From Pedobacter africanus (GTDB taxonomy: Bacteria; Bacteroidota; Bacteroidia; Sphingobacteriales; Sphingobacteriaceae), in NCBI RefSeq assembly GCF_900176535.1, contig NZ_FWXT01000001.1, positions 1,116,001 through 1,180,000 of the forward strand: 64,000 nucleotides of DNA, in the 5' to 3' direction. A model generated the notes under the pieces. That model ran no database searches. It saw nothing but the letters and a program-made list of their open reading frames with translations, and was not told the origin of the DNA. Both the position numbers and the translations under genes were made by a program. Positions 1 through 7,863 of the stretch are shown in pieces (within the stretch, counting starts at the first letter, position 1; every line of letters starts with the position of its first letter).

Positions 1-2401
1 GCCGGCAGCTGTGCAGGGTATGTGTGCAGGAACTCACGTCGAGCACCACCGGAAAACGGCCCTGCGAGGTCCATCTCCACAGCTGCTCAATGGTCTGATT
101 GGCGGTATGCGCAAATGCAGCGCTGTACCCTTTAGAAGAAAACAGCTGTCCGCAGCACATGCCATGAATGTCATCCGGTACCATCACCCTAATCCCGGCC
201 TTGGCCGAAACGCTCATAAAAGTCTGGGCAGTACTTTTCTTGCCCTCCTTTGCGCCACCCATCATCCGGCTGATGCAGGTAGGAAAATAAACCACGGTAC
301 CGTTTCTTTCGTGCTCAACGCCCGCAGCGCTCTTGAGGCTTCCGGCAGGTGCCTGCAGCTGGTTGCTCCACAAAGGCATGGCCGGAATGATCTTTTTGAT
401 CCCTCCGGTGATGTTCCGCATGGCAGATGCACCAAAAATATGGTTTACCCCATTGCCAAGTTTCACGGCCAGTCCTGCTGCAAAAGCAGCGCCACGGAAA
501 TTCCTGGCCACAATCACCGCAAGCCCGTTCGCTGTGCGGCTATGGCTTTCCCTGCGCAGCCGCTTTACCAGGTCGCCCGTATTGATATCTACCGGGCAGG
601 CCGTGGCACAAAGCCCATCCACCGCACAGGTATCCAGTCCGTCGTATTGATATTCCTTCACCAGCTGGTCAAAAGTAGCTTCATCGCCCTTTGCCCTTAA
701 ACCTGCCAGTTCCCTGCGCACCACTATCCTTTGCCTTGGGGTAAGGGTAAGGTTACGGCTCGGGCATTTATGTTCGCAATAGCCACATTCTATACAGCGG
801 TCCACCTCCTGCTCTACGGCAGGCAGGGGCTTCAGGTCGGCAATATGTGCTTTTTTATCTTTATTGATGATCACTCCAGGGTTCAGCAGGTTCTTCGGAT
901 CCACTACCGCCTTCAGCCTTTCCATGATCTGATAGGCTTCTGCCCCCCATTCGGTTTCTATAAAGGGCGCCATGTTACGCCCGGTGCCATGCTCGGCCTT
1001 TAAGGTCCCATCATATTGCTCCACCACCAGCTTCACCACATCCTGCATAAAGCTATCGTAGCGTGCTATCTCTGCCTGGGTATGGAAGGCCTGGGTCACC
1101 ACAAAGTGGATGTTTCCATCTTTGGCATGACCGAAAATGATGGCCTCATGGTAACTGTATTTCTTAAACAGCTCCTGCAGGTCAAGGATGGCATCCCCAA
1201 GCTGCGCTACGGGAAAGGCAATGTCTTCCAGGATCACTGTGGTGCCGCTGGCCCTTACCGCACCAACCGCCGGGAACATTCCCTTGCGCAGTTTCCAGTA
1301 AAAAGCCTGCTGTTTCGCATCTTCTGTAAACACCGGTGGTTCCAGCATCGATAAGGATCCGGCCGAAGCCAGGAACACATTGCGCTTGGCATGCAGTTCC
1401 CCGGGTGTATTGGCCTGAAATTCGACCAGCAATGCAGCCGCAGTTTCAGGTAGGGTCTTTAACCGTTCAGGCACACCCTTTAAATTGTCTATCGACCGCA
1501 AAGAAGCCCTGTCCATCAGCTCTACGGCCTCAGCACCGGCTACAGTTAAAGGGATGATGGCCTGACAGGCCGCATAGATATCCGGGAAATAGATAAAGGC
1601 TGTACTCTTACAGGCAAAATCAGGCACCGTTTCCATCACCGCCTCAGCAATGAAACCCAGCGTACCTTCGGCACCAATTAAAAGGTGTGCCAGCACATCC
1701 AGCGGATGCTGGTGGTCTATAAAAGCATTCAGCGAATATCCTACCGTATTCTTGGTCTGGTATTTTCTTCGGATCAGCTCATACAGTTCAATATTCCCTG
1801 CAAGCTGCTCCTGTATATTTTTTATGGCATCAAATAATTGCGGACAATCCCGCTCGAAGTTTTGATAATCCCCTGCTTTCTCGGTGCTGAAAGACTTCCC
1901 GTCGGGTAAAATGAACCGGATATGCCGGGTAGTATGGTACGAGTTCAGCTTTACCCCGCAGCACATCCCGCTCGAATTGTTGGAAAGGATCCCGCCCATC
2001 ATTGCAGCATCAATACTGGAAGGATCCGGACCGATCTTCCTTTTGTATTTCTTTAAATGACCGTTCACCATGCTGCCTGTTATGCCGGGCTGCACCCTTA
2101 CCAGTGCCCCCTCCTCCTCTATGCGAATCCGGTTCCAGTACTGGCTGAGGTCTACCAGAATACCATCGGTAATAGACTGGCCAGACAAACTGGTACCACC
2201 GGTACGAAATGTCAGCGGAACCTGGTGCTGATGTGAAAAACCAAACAGCGCGATGATCTCCTGTTCGGAGACGGGCTGTACCACTGCCTTAGGCCGTAAA
2301 TAGTAAAAACCTGCATCGCTGGCGTAGGCAACCAAATCTATTAAACGTGTCTTGATCCGATCCTTTGGCAGGATAGCTTCTAAAAGAGTCCCGATATTCA
2401 T
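1..2401 (-). CDS. FAD-linked oxidase / Fe-S D-lactate dehydrogenase-type protein (partial, C-terminus off the left edge)
   Basis: About 800 residues of the minus strand are open from the ATG at 2401 to the window edge. The start encodes MNIGTLLEAILPKDRIKTR. The N-terminal third is a FAD-binding (PCMH-type) domain with the segment FRTGGTSLSGQS. It is followed by a FAD-oxidase C-terminal domain (about residues 230-510) and two ferredoxin-like cysteine clusters, CIECGYCEHKCP near 537 and CAVDGLCATACP near 594. A CCG-type cysteine domain (HGMCCGQLFSSKG near 750) comes last. This order is that of the D-lactate dehydrogenase / glycolate oxidase-like fused proteins, usually about 930-980 residues, so roughly 130-180 residues are missing. 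It probably oxidises a 2-hydroxy acid and passes electrons to the membrane; the substrate is not certain. It follows the GlxA-type regulator by 26 bp and may share its operon. Confidence 0.88.
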   Translation of the reverse strand, partial: MNIGTLLEAILPKDRIKTRLIDLVAYASDAGFYYLRPKAVVQPVSEQEIIALFGFSHQHQVPLTFRTGGTSLSGQSITDGILVDLSQYWNRIRIEEEGALVRVQPGITGSMVNGHLKKYKRKIGPDPSSIDAAMMGGILSNNSSGMCCGVKLNSYHTTRHIRFILPDGKSFSTEKAGDYQNFERDCPQLFDAIKNIQEQLAGNIELYELIRRKYQTKNTVGYSLNAFIDHQHPLDVLAHLLIGAEGTLGFIAEAVMETVPDFACKSTAFIYFPDIYAACQAIIPLTVAGAEAVELMDRASLRSIDNLKGVPERLKTLPETAAALLVEFQANTPGELHAKRNVFLASAGSLSMLEPPVFTEDAKQQAFYWKLRKGMFPAVGAVRASGTTVILEDIAFPVAQLGDAILDLQELFKKYSYHEAIIFGHAKDGNIHFVVTQAFHTQAEIARYDSFMQDVVKLVVEQYDGTLKAEHGTGRNMAPFIETEWGAEAYQIMERLKAVVDPKNLLNPGVIINKDKKAHIADLKPLPAVEQEVDRCIECGYCEHKCPSRNLTLTPRQRIVVRRELAGLRAKGDEATFDQLVKEYQYDGLDTCAVDGLCATACPVDINTGDLVKRLRRESHSRTANGLAVIVARNFRGAAFAAGLAVKLGNGVNHIFGASAMRNITGGIKKIIPAMPLWSNQLQAPAGSLKSAAGVEHERNGTVVYFPTCISRMMGGAKEGKKSTAQTFMSVSAKAGIRVMVPDDIHGMCCGQLFSSKGYSAAFAHTANQTIEQLWRWTSQGRFPVVLDVSSCTHTLHSCR

Positions 2402-2427
2402 GTAGGACAAAAATAGTAATTCCCTTT

Positions 2428-3411
2428 CTAATACAGCGCTGTTTCTCTGCTATACTTATTGCGATATTCAACGGGCGAAAGCCCCGTGATCCGCCTGAAA
2501 GTTGTCCGGAAAGCCTTGGTATCTGTATAACCCACCTTGTACATCACCTCGTTCACATTCTCGCGCGAAGATTCCAGGCTAATTTTAGCCGCTTCAATTT
2601 TCACCCGCTGCATGTATTCGGCAATGGTGTTGGAAGTAGCTTTTTTAAAGCGCCTTTCGAGGTTCCTCCGCCCCACGGCAAGCATCAACGCCAGCTGGTC
2701 CACCGTAATTTTCTCCCCGAAATTCTGTTCAATATAGGTCTGGGCCATTCTTACCGGCTCGTCATCATGTTCCTTCTGGCCTTCAAAAATGATAAAGGGC
2801 GACTGGCTGCTCCTGTCGAATTCTATCTCCAGTACCTTGGCACATAATATCGCCAGATCGCGTCCCACATATTTTTCTACCAGGTATAGGAGCAGGTTCA
2901 AAAAAGAATAAGCGCCCCCGCTGGAATAAATGCCTTTTTCATCGGTAATGATCTTCTCGGCCACCAGGTTTACTTCCGGAAACATCTTCCGGAAAGGGGT
3001 GGCCGACATCCAGTGCGTTGCGCATTTCCGTCCTTTCAGTAAACCTGTAGATGCCAGTAAAAATGCGCCTACACATAAACTTGCCACCTCGGCACCCCCT
3101 TTATACTGACGGCTAATCCAGGGCAAAAAATCCTGGTTCAGGGCTATGGCTTTGGCCATATCCCCGCTTGGTGCCGGTATGATCACCAGATCGGTCTTCC
3201 CTGCATCTTTCAGCACAACACCAGGCTTAACCGTAAAAAGTCCGTCATACAATGCGCTGCTGTCATCCAGGCCAACCAGGTCAACCTTAAAAAACGGCGG
3301 CCTGCCCATTCCGGCCAGGAGCGTATTCACCGTATTGAATACTTTATAAGGGCCAACAATACTGCTCAGTACAGCTTCTCCGCGGGGTACAAGAATTGAT
3401 ATGTGCTTCAT
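2428..3411 (-). CDS. GlxA-type AraC family transcriptional regulator (DJ-1/PfpI N-domain)
   Basis: A 327-residue regulator. Residues 1-190 form a DJ-1/PfpI-like domain, with the nucleophile-elbow-like segment ASLCVGAFLLAS, which in GlxA-family proteins acts as a sensor or structural domain rather than an enzyme. The C-terminal 100 residues hold two helix-turn-helix motifs of the AraC family, including VDQLALMLAVGRRNLERRFKKAT and a second helix pair ending in GLSPVEYRNKY. The start at 3411 (MKHISILVPRG) is preferred to an ATG 30 bp upstream because the domain begins here. It lies between a small monooxygenase-fold gene (59 bp upstream) and the D-lactate dehydrogenase-type gene (26 bp downstream), and so probably regulates this cluster. 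The inducer is unknown. Confidence 0.88.
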   Translation of the reverse strand: MKHISILVPRGEAVLSSIVGPYKVFNTVNTLLAGMGRPPFFKVDLVGLDDSSALYDGLFTVKPGVVLKDAGKTDLVIIPAPSGDMAKAIALNQDFLPWISRQYKGGAEVASLCVGAFLLASTGLLKGRKCATHWMSATPFRKMFPEVNLVAEKIITDEKGIYSSGGAYSFLNLLLYLVEKYVGRDLAILCAKVLEIEFDRSSQSPFIIFEGQKEHDDEPVRMAQTYIEQNFGEKITVDQLALMLAVGRRNLERRFKKATSNTIAEYMQRVKIEAAKISLESSRENVNEVMYKVGYTDTKAFRTTFRRITGLSPVEYRNKYSRETALY

Positions 3412-3470
3412 ACCCAAAGTTAAGCTTAAGTAATGTCGCAATCAACCCCTTGTATTGCCGTATTCACACC

Positions 3471-3767
3471 CTATACCCCGGCTACAAAATTCAGCACTTC
3501 TATACTGGGCTCGGCTTCCAGGCCGCTTTCATCGCGCTGCTGCTGAAATGCCTTAAAAGATTCCATATCCAGAAATTGCTCCTGGGCGGTTTCAGTACTG
3601 TATAAAGAAATATGGGTAAAGGTCCTGCCATCCTCGCCCAGGTAAATGCTGTACCGCACATCAGCATTCCCAGACTCCTTAAGTTCATTGATAAATACGT
3701 TGATATTTGCTTTGTTCTGCTCTACAAAAGAGGATTTTACGGTGTAGGTTACTTTTACGCTTTTCAT
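3471..3767 (-). CDS. small ABM-like (dimeric alpha/beta barrel) protein
   Basis: A 98-residue protein with no signal peptide or membrane segment. Its pattern (MKSVKVTYTVK, a helix, then RYSIYLGEDGRTFTHISLY and a C-terminal strand IEVLNFV) resembles antibiotic biosynthesis monooxygenase / quinol monooxygenase-like ferredoxin-fold proteins. These work as dimers and act on quinones or small aromatic or reactive compounds, but many members have no known reaction. It is the first gene of the probable operon with the GlxA-type regulator and the FAD/Fe-S oxidase. Its upstream region contains a perfect 16-bp palindrome. Fold assignment is moderate, function uncertain. Confidence 0.7.
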   Translation of the reverse strand: MKSVKVTYTVKSSFVEQNKANINVFINELKESGNADVRYSIYLGEDGRTFTHISLYSTETAQEQFLDMESFKAFQQQRDESGLEAEPSIEVLNFVAGV

Positions 3768-3930
3768 AATTGTTGTTTCTTCCCTATCAGACGAGCAGAA
3801 AAGGCGAAATGTGACAAAACCAGTAAAAAAAAATAATCATTTACGACAAAGAAGACTTCAGTCACGTACAATGAATTAAATGAACAAACTGAATACAGAC
3901 AGCAAAACCTGCTTTTATTACTTTCGCTCC

Positions 3931-3946
3931 ATGTTTGGCCAAACAT
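3931..3946. promoter_or_regulatory. perfect 16-bp palindrome between divergent transcription units
   Basis: ATGTTTGGCCAAACAT is its own reverse complement. It lies 164 bp upstream of the ABM-like gene (minus) and 58 bp upstream of the peptide precursor ATG (plus). On the minus strand it overlaps TATGTTTG (3940-3947), a full match to the Bacteroidota -7 element TAnnTTTG. On the plus strand it follows the weaker candidate TTACTTTCGC (3918-3927). A dimeric repressor or activator site covering a promoter is the simplest reading; the protein that binds it is unknown. Confidence 0.45.
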
Positions 3947-4004
3947 AGGCGTAACCTGAAAAGCCTCAACAGAGTAAGGATTGAAATCTTATCTTATTCC
4001 TATT

Positions 4005-4259
4005 ATGAAAAAATTAGAATTAAACAACCTTGAGGTTCAGGAACTGAACACAACAGAAATGACAAATGTTGAAGGTGGCGGCCTGCTTGACGGTTTGTTG
4101 GGCGGCGTTGGCGGCGGACTGTTAGGCGGTCTGGGTTTAGGTAACCTGACCGGCAGTCTGGGTGTGGTAACTACCCCGGTTAAAACCATCTTAAACGATA
4201 CTTTCTCGTTCCTCAACAAACAGTTAAGCAATGTTCAGAGCTTAGTTAACGGCTTGTAA
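4005..4259 (+). CDS. double-glycine-leader, glycine-rich secreted peptide precursor (bacteriocin-like)
   Basis: An 84-residue precursor. The leader, residues 1-25 (MKKLELNNLEVQELNTTEM followed by TNVEGG), has the pattern of C39-peptidase substrates: charged start, spaced hydrophobic residues L9, V11, L14, M19 and V22, and a terminal GG. Cleavage after G25 would release a 59-residue, cysteine-free, nearly neutral peptide. Its first half is a glycine/leucine tract (GLLDGLLGGVGGGLLGG) with several GxxxG motifs, and its second half a more polar amphipathic segment ending in SLVNGL. The next two genes encode the matching HlyD adaptor and C39 ABC exporter. The ATG at 4005 is chosen because the leader begins there; the TTG 24 bp upstream would add a non-leader extension. 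It resembles the lactobin A/cerein 7B-like precursors reported in Bacteroidota. No second peptide or immunity protein is apparent, so a signalling or surface role is possible. Confidence 0.8.
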   Translation: MKKLELNNLEVQELNTTEMTNVEGGGLLDGLLGGVGGGLLGGLGLGNLTGSLGVVTTPVKTILNDTFSFLNKQLSNVQSLVNGL

Positions 4260-4271
4260 GAACTTAATCAC

Positions 4272-4301
4272 AACCGTTATCCTGAAATCAGGATAACGGT
4301 T
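4272..4301 (+). promoter_or_regulatory. 14-bp perfect hairpin between peptide gene and exporter genes
   Basis: The arms AACCGTTATCCTGA (4272-4285) and TCAGGATAACGGTT (4288-4301) are perfectly complementary, with a 2-nt nominal loop. The structure begins 12 nt after the precursor stop and ends directly before the ATG at 4303 of the HlyD gene. No U-tract follows, so it is not a standard terminator. It could stabilise the 3' end of a short peptide mRNA, weaken read-through into the exporter genes, or hide the HlyD start region (a second in-frame ATG lies at 4321). Confidence 0.6.
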
Positions 4302-4302
4302 A

Positions 4303-5493
4303 ATGTTTACCAGCCAGCAGATGTCAATCCCCCGCTACGCCACCGAAACCATTTCAGGCACAGCCCTGGCTTACCGCGCCAAAATCAGCAGGTCTTCCCA
4401 GCTGATCTACGTCGTAACCTTGGTAATGGTGCTGCTTATCTTAACCGCACTACCGCTCATCAAAACCCCCATCAGTGTAAAAAGCACCGGGTTAATGCAG
4501 TCGGCTGTCGAAAAATCAGAACTCATTGTACCCGTAAACGGACGCCTGATTGACCTGAAACTCAAAGACAATAAAAGGGTAAAGCAAGGTGAAACCCTGC
4601 TGATTATTGACGCGGCGCTGGCCAAACAGCAAGGTGCCATTGTACAGAACAGGCAGGGGCAGATCGGCCAGTTCCTTCAGGATATCCGCATGCTCCTCAT
4701 CTACATGAACAGGAACGGGTATAGCTACCCGCAACTGCAAACCGGGCAATATACGGCCTCCTGGCAGCAGTTTGCCCAGGAACTGGAAAATGCACGGATC
4801 GTAAAAAACCAGGCCGAAAATACTTTCAGCCGCTATAACCGGCTTTTCCAGAACAAAGCCCTTACCGAATCAGAATACGAACACTACAAATTTGAACTGC
4901 GGCAGGCCGAATCTGCCTACCGTATGGTCATTACCAAATACAAAACACAATGGCAAACCGAAGCCAACAACCTGCGCAATGAACTGCAGCAGCTTGGCGG
5001 ACAGCAGGTAGAGCTCAACGAGCAAAAAAAGCAGTACACACTTAAAGCGCCCATAGATGGTTCGATACAGAACCTGAGCGGTGTCCAGGTAGGCGCGTAC
5101 CTGTTTGCCAATCAGAAAATCGCTGAAATATCGCCCGATGGCGGACTTACCGCCTTTTGTTATGTCAGGCCTTCAGACATCGGACTGATACGGAAGGGAC
5201 AGCGGGTGCGCCTCCAGATCGATGCTTATAACTATAACCAATGGGGACTGGCAGAAGGCAAAGTACTCGACATCTCCGACGATATCATTATCGTGAACAA
5301 CAACCAGCCCGTATTTAAGGTCAGGTGTGTCCTGAATAAAAATTACCTGGCACTCAAAAACGGCTATAAAGGTTACCTGAAAAAAGGGATGAGCTTTACC
5401 GCGCGCTTTACCGTAACCGAACGCAGCTTATACCAGCTGCTTTACGACAAGGTAGACGATTGGGTAAACCCTAACCTGGGTACAAAAATATAA
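4303..5493 (+). CDS. HlyD family periplasmic adaptor (membrane fusion protein) of peptide exporter
   Basis: A 396-residue protein with one N-terminal transmembrane helix at about residues 34-53. A lipoyl/biotinyl-like half (VNGRLIDLKLKDNKRVKQGETLLII), a long alpha-helical hairpin at about residues 100-240 rich in Q and E, the second lipoyl half (LKAPIDGSIQNLSGVQVGAYL) and a beta-barrel domain follow. This is the layout of HlyD/CvaA-type adaptors that link an inner-membrane ABC exporter to an outer-membrane channel. It ends 7 bp before the C39 ABC transporter gene and follows the double-glycine peptide gene, so it most likely exports that peptide. No TolC-like gene is nearby; an unlinked one would be needed. 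The start could be 4303 or the internal ATG at 4321. Confidence 0.92.
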   Translation: MFTSQQMSIPRYATETISGTALAYRAKISRSSQLIYVVTLVMVLLILTALPLIKTPISVKSTGLMQSAVEKSELIVPVNGRLIDLKLKDNKRVKQGETLLIIDAALAKQQGAIVQNRQGQIGQFLQDIRMLLIYMNRNGYSYPQLQTGQYTASWQQFAQELENARIVKNQAENTFSRYNRLFQNKALTESEYEHYKFELRQAESAYRMVITKYKTQWQTEANNLRNELQQLGGQQVELNEQKKQYTLKAPIDGSIQNLSGVQVGAYLFANQKIAEISPDGGLTAFCYVRPSDIGLIRKGQRVRLQIDAYNYNQWGLAEGKVLDISDDIIIVNNNQPVFKVRCVLNKNYLALKNGYKGYLKKGMSFTARFTVTERSLYQLLYDKVDDWVNPNLGTKI

Positions 5494-5500
5494 AGGGCCC

Positions 5501-7666
5501 ATGAGCAAAAATGTAAAACAACGCGACATTACTGATTGCGGGGCCGCATGCCTGGTCTCCGTTGCAGCACACCATAAACTAAACCTGCCCGTTGCCCGGA
5601 TCAGGCAGTTGGCGGGAACAGATAAAAAAGGCACCACCGTGCTGGGCATAGTAGAAGCCGCCCAAAAACTTGGCTTTGAGGCCAAAGGGGTGAAAGGCAG
5701 CTTCGAAAGCCTGTTTAAAATACCAACACCTGCCATCGCACATGTGGTGGTCAAGGGCATCCTGCAGCATTTTGTGGTCATCGAAAAGGCCGATAAAAGG
5801 TTTATACACATCATGGACCCTATAGACGGACAAGTGCACCGCAAAAGCCATGAGGAATTTAAAGCAATCTGGACGGGGACCATGGTATTGCTGCTGCCTG
5901 CCGAACAATTTGAAACCGGCGACCAGGAGGTATCTGTACAAGGCCGTTTCTGGAACCTCATCAAACCCCATAAAAATGTCCTGGTGCAGGCCCTTTTTGG
6001 TGCAGTGGTATATACCATCCTGGGCCTGTCAACCTCCATATTCGTACAGAAGCTGGTCGATTTCGTATTGGTCGACAGCAACCGCAACCTGCTGAACCTG
6101 ATGGGGCTCGCCATGGTCGTTATTCTTGTCCTGCAACTTTTCATTGGCACGGCAAAAACTGTTTTCACGCTAAAAACCGGGCAGATGATCGATGCCCAGC
6201 TCATACTGGGCTATTACAAACACCTGCTCAAACTGCCCCAGCAGTTTTTCGATACCATGCGCGTTGGTGAGATCATCTCCCGAATTAATGATGCGGTCAA
6301 AATCCGGGCATTTCTAAACGATGTCAGCATCAATTTCCTGGTCAATATCTTCATCGTGGTTTTTTCTTTCGTCATGATGTTTACCTATTACTGGAAACTG
6401 GCGCTCATTATGCTGTCTGTCATCCCGGTATACCTGGTCATTTACTTTTTCACCAACAGGCTCAACAAAAAGGCACAGCGAAAGCTAATGGAAGACTCTG
6501 CCGAGCTGGAATCGCAATTGGTGGAAAGCCTGAATTCCATTGGCACCATCAAGCGCTTCGGGCTGGAAGACCATGCCAATGAGAAAACCGAACTGCGCTT
6601 TGTTAAACTGCTTCAGACGGGATATACCTCCAACATAAACTCACTGTTATCCGGCACATCAGCCGAGCTAACCTCCCGTCTGCTAACCATCGTTCTGCTG
6701 TGGACCGGTGCCGGCTTTGTGCTCGAAAACATGCTTACCCCCGGCGAGCTGCTTTCCTTTTACACCCTGATCGGTTATTTTACCGGCCCGGTCTCTTCCC
6801 TTATTGGAATGAACAAAATTGTTCAGGATGCCATGATTGCGGCCGACAGGTTATTTGAGATCATGGACCTGGAGCGTGAAAACGACGAAAACCAGATCGA
6901 ACTTAGCGCCGATAAAATCGGCGACATCCGTTTCGAGCATGTAGATTTCAGGTACGGTACCAGGCTCCATGTTTTTGAAGACCTGAGCCTGAGTATCCCC
7001 AATGGGAAATTCACAGCAATTGTTGGCGAAAGCGGCTCCGGAAAATCTACACTGATGGCCATACTTCAAAACATCTACCCCATTCAAAAGGGCAATGTGA
7101 GTATTGGCAAATACGATTTAAAATACATCAGCACGGCCTCCCTGCGTAAGGCAGTAGCCGTAGTACCTCAGCAAATTGATCTTTTTGCCGGAAATGTGAT
7201 CGACAATATTGCCATTGGCGACTATGAGCCGGATATGCAAAAGATCCTTGATATTGCAGAACAGCTGGGCATTCTGGATTTCATAGAAACCCTTCCGGCC
7301 GGATTTCAGACTTACCTGGGCGAGAACGGAACCGCACTATCCGGCGGACAAAGGCAGCGCATAGCGATAGCCAGGGCTTTATACCGCAATCCTGAAATCC
7401 TGATCCTGGACGAGGCTACGTCCTCTCTGGATTCAGCATCAGAACAGTATGTACAACGGGCGATCGAACTTTTAAAAACCCGCAACAAAACCGTTATTGT
7501 CATTGCCCACCGTTTAAGCACCCTCAACAATGCAGATAAGATCATCGTACTGGATAAAGGCAGGGTGATCGAACAGGGAACGCATAATGAATTGCTGTAC
7601 CTGCCGGGTTCAGCCTATGCTGCACTCTGGAAACTGCAGATGCCGCAGCTGCTGGTCAAAAACTAA
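5501..7666 (+). CDS. peptidase C39 domain ABC transporter (PCAT), processes and exports the GG-leader peptide
   Basis: A 721-residue protein with three parts in order. An N-terminal C39 cysteine peptidase (about residues 1-140) has catalytic Cys13 in ITDCGAACL, His90 in LQHFVVIEK and Asp106 in IMDPIDG. A six-helix ABC exporter membrane domain spans about 160-440. The ATPase domain has Walker A GESGSGKST near 509, signature LSGGQRQRIAIARAL, Walker B ILILDEATSSLDS and the switch histidine in IAHRLS. All catalytic residues are present, so the protein should both cleave leaders after GG and pump the product across the inner membrane. It lies 7 bp after the HlyD adaptor gene. The length is normal for bacteriocin PCATs (about 700-730). 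Confidence 0.96.
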   Translation: MSKNVKQRDITDCGAACLVSVAAHHKLNLPVARIRQLAGTDKKGTTVLGIVEAAQKLGFEAKGVKGSFESLFKIPTPAIAHVVVKGILQHFVVIEKADKRFIHIMDPIDGQVHRKSHEEFKAIWTGTMVLLLPAEQFETGDQEVSVQGRFWNLIKPHKNVLVQALFGAVVYTILGLSTSIFVQKLVDFVLVDSNRNLLNLMGLAMVVILVLQLFIGTAKTVFTLKTGQMIDAQLILGYYKHLLKLPQQFFDTMRVGEIISRINDAVKIRAFLNDVSINFLVNIFIVVFSFVMMFTYYWKLALIMLSVIPVYLVIYFFTNRLNKKAQRKLMEDSAELESQLVESLNSIGTIKRFGLEDHANEKTELRFVKLLQTGYTSNINSLLSGTSAELTSRLLTIVLLWTGAGFVLENMLTPGELLSFYTLIGYFTGPVSSLIGMNKIVQDAMIAADRLFEIMDLERENDENQIELSADKIGDIRFEHVDFRYGTRLHVFEDLSLSIPNGKFTAIVGESGSGKSTLMAILQNIYPIQKGNVSIGKYDLKYISTASLRKAVAVVPQQIDLFAGNVIDNIAIGDYEPDMQKILDIAEQLGILDFIETLPAGFQTYLGENGTALSGGQRQRIAIARALYRNPEILILDEATSSLDSASEQYVQRAIELLKTRNKTVIVIAHRLSTLNNADKIIVLDKGRVIEQGTHNELLYLPGSAYAALWKLQMPQLLVKN

Positions 7667-7669
7667 ATC

Positions 7670-7683
7670 AATTCAGCTGAATT
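7670..7683. repeat. 14-bp perfect palindrome just after the exporter gene
   Basis: AATTCAGCTGAATT is a perfect palindrome starting 4 bp after the exporter stop codon. No U-tract follows, so it is not a good terminator. It may be chance in AT-rich DNA or a small regulatory site. Confidence 0.3.
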
Positions 7684-7730
7684 ACAGTGGGGAAGGCTGC
7701 CACCTCGCTTAAAAATTTTCCACTGGTTAT

Positions 7731-7768
7731 CCAGTAATCGTCCAGTGATCGTCCAGTGATTGTCCAGT
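7731..7768. repeat. 11-bp tandem repeat, about 3.5 copies
   Basis: Units CCAGTAATCGT, CCAGTGATCGT, CCAGTGATTGT and a partial CCAGT follow each other without spacing. They lie in the 197-bp gap between the exporter and the DUF6266 gene, about 95 bp before the latter's start. A period of 11 bp is close to one DNA turn, as in iteron-like protein binding sites. The repeat is not coding and is too short and spacer-free to be a CRISPR array. It may be an operator for the DUF6266 gene or a replication-slippage product. Confidence 0.5.
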
Positions 7769-7798
7769 CTAAGCTGAATAATTACTGTTTAATTTTTA

Positions 7799-7827
7799 AA
7801 CAATTAACAGTTGATTGTTGTTTTTTT
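7799..7827 (+). terminator. possible weak intrinsic terminator before the DUF6266 gene
   Basis: An AT-rich 8-bp stem (7799-7806 with 7812-7819, one G-T pair) and a 5-nt loop are followed after one base by seven T (7821-7827). It is in the right place to end the exporter transcript, but the stem is weak and lies only 36 bp before the next start codon. Confidence 0.3.
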
Positions 7828-7863
7828 AGGAACAGATGTGTCAGCTAAATTAAACTAATAAGT

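Noticed and set aside
11..700. Plus-strand reading frames across 11-2230
   Set aside because: They lie opposite the continuous FAD/Fe-S oxidase frame, which has recognisable FAD and cysteine-cluster motifs; the plus-strand frames have none.
7731..7768. CRISPR array
   Set aside because: Repeat units are 11 bp, directly adjacent and without spacers, and no cas genes are nearby.
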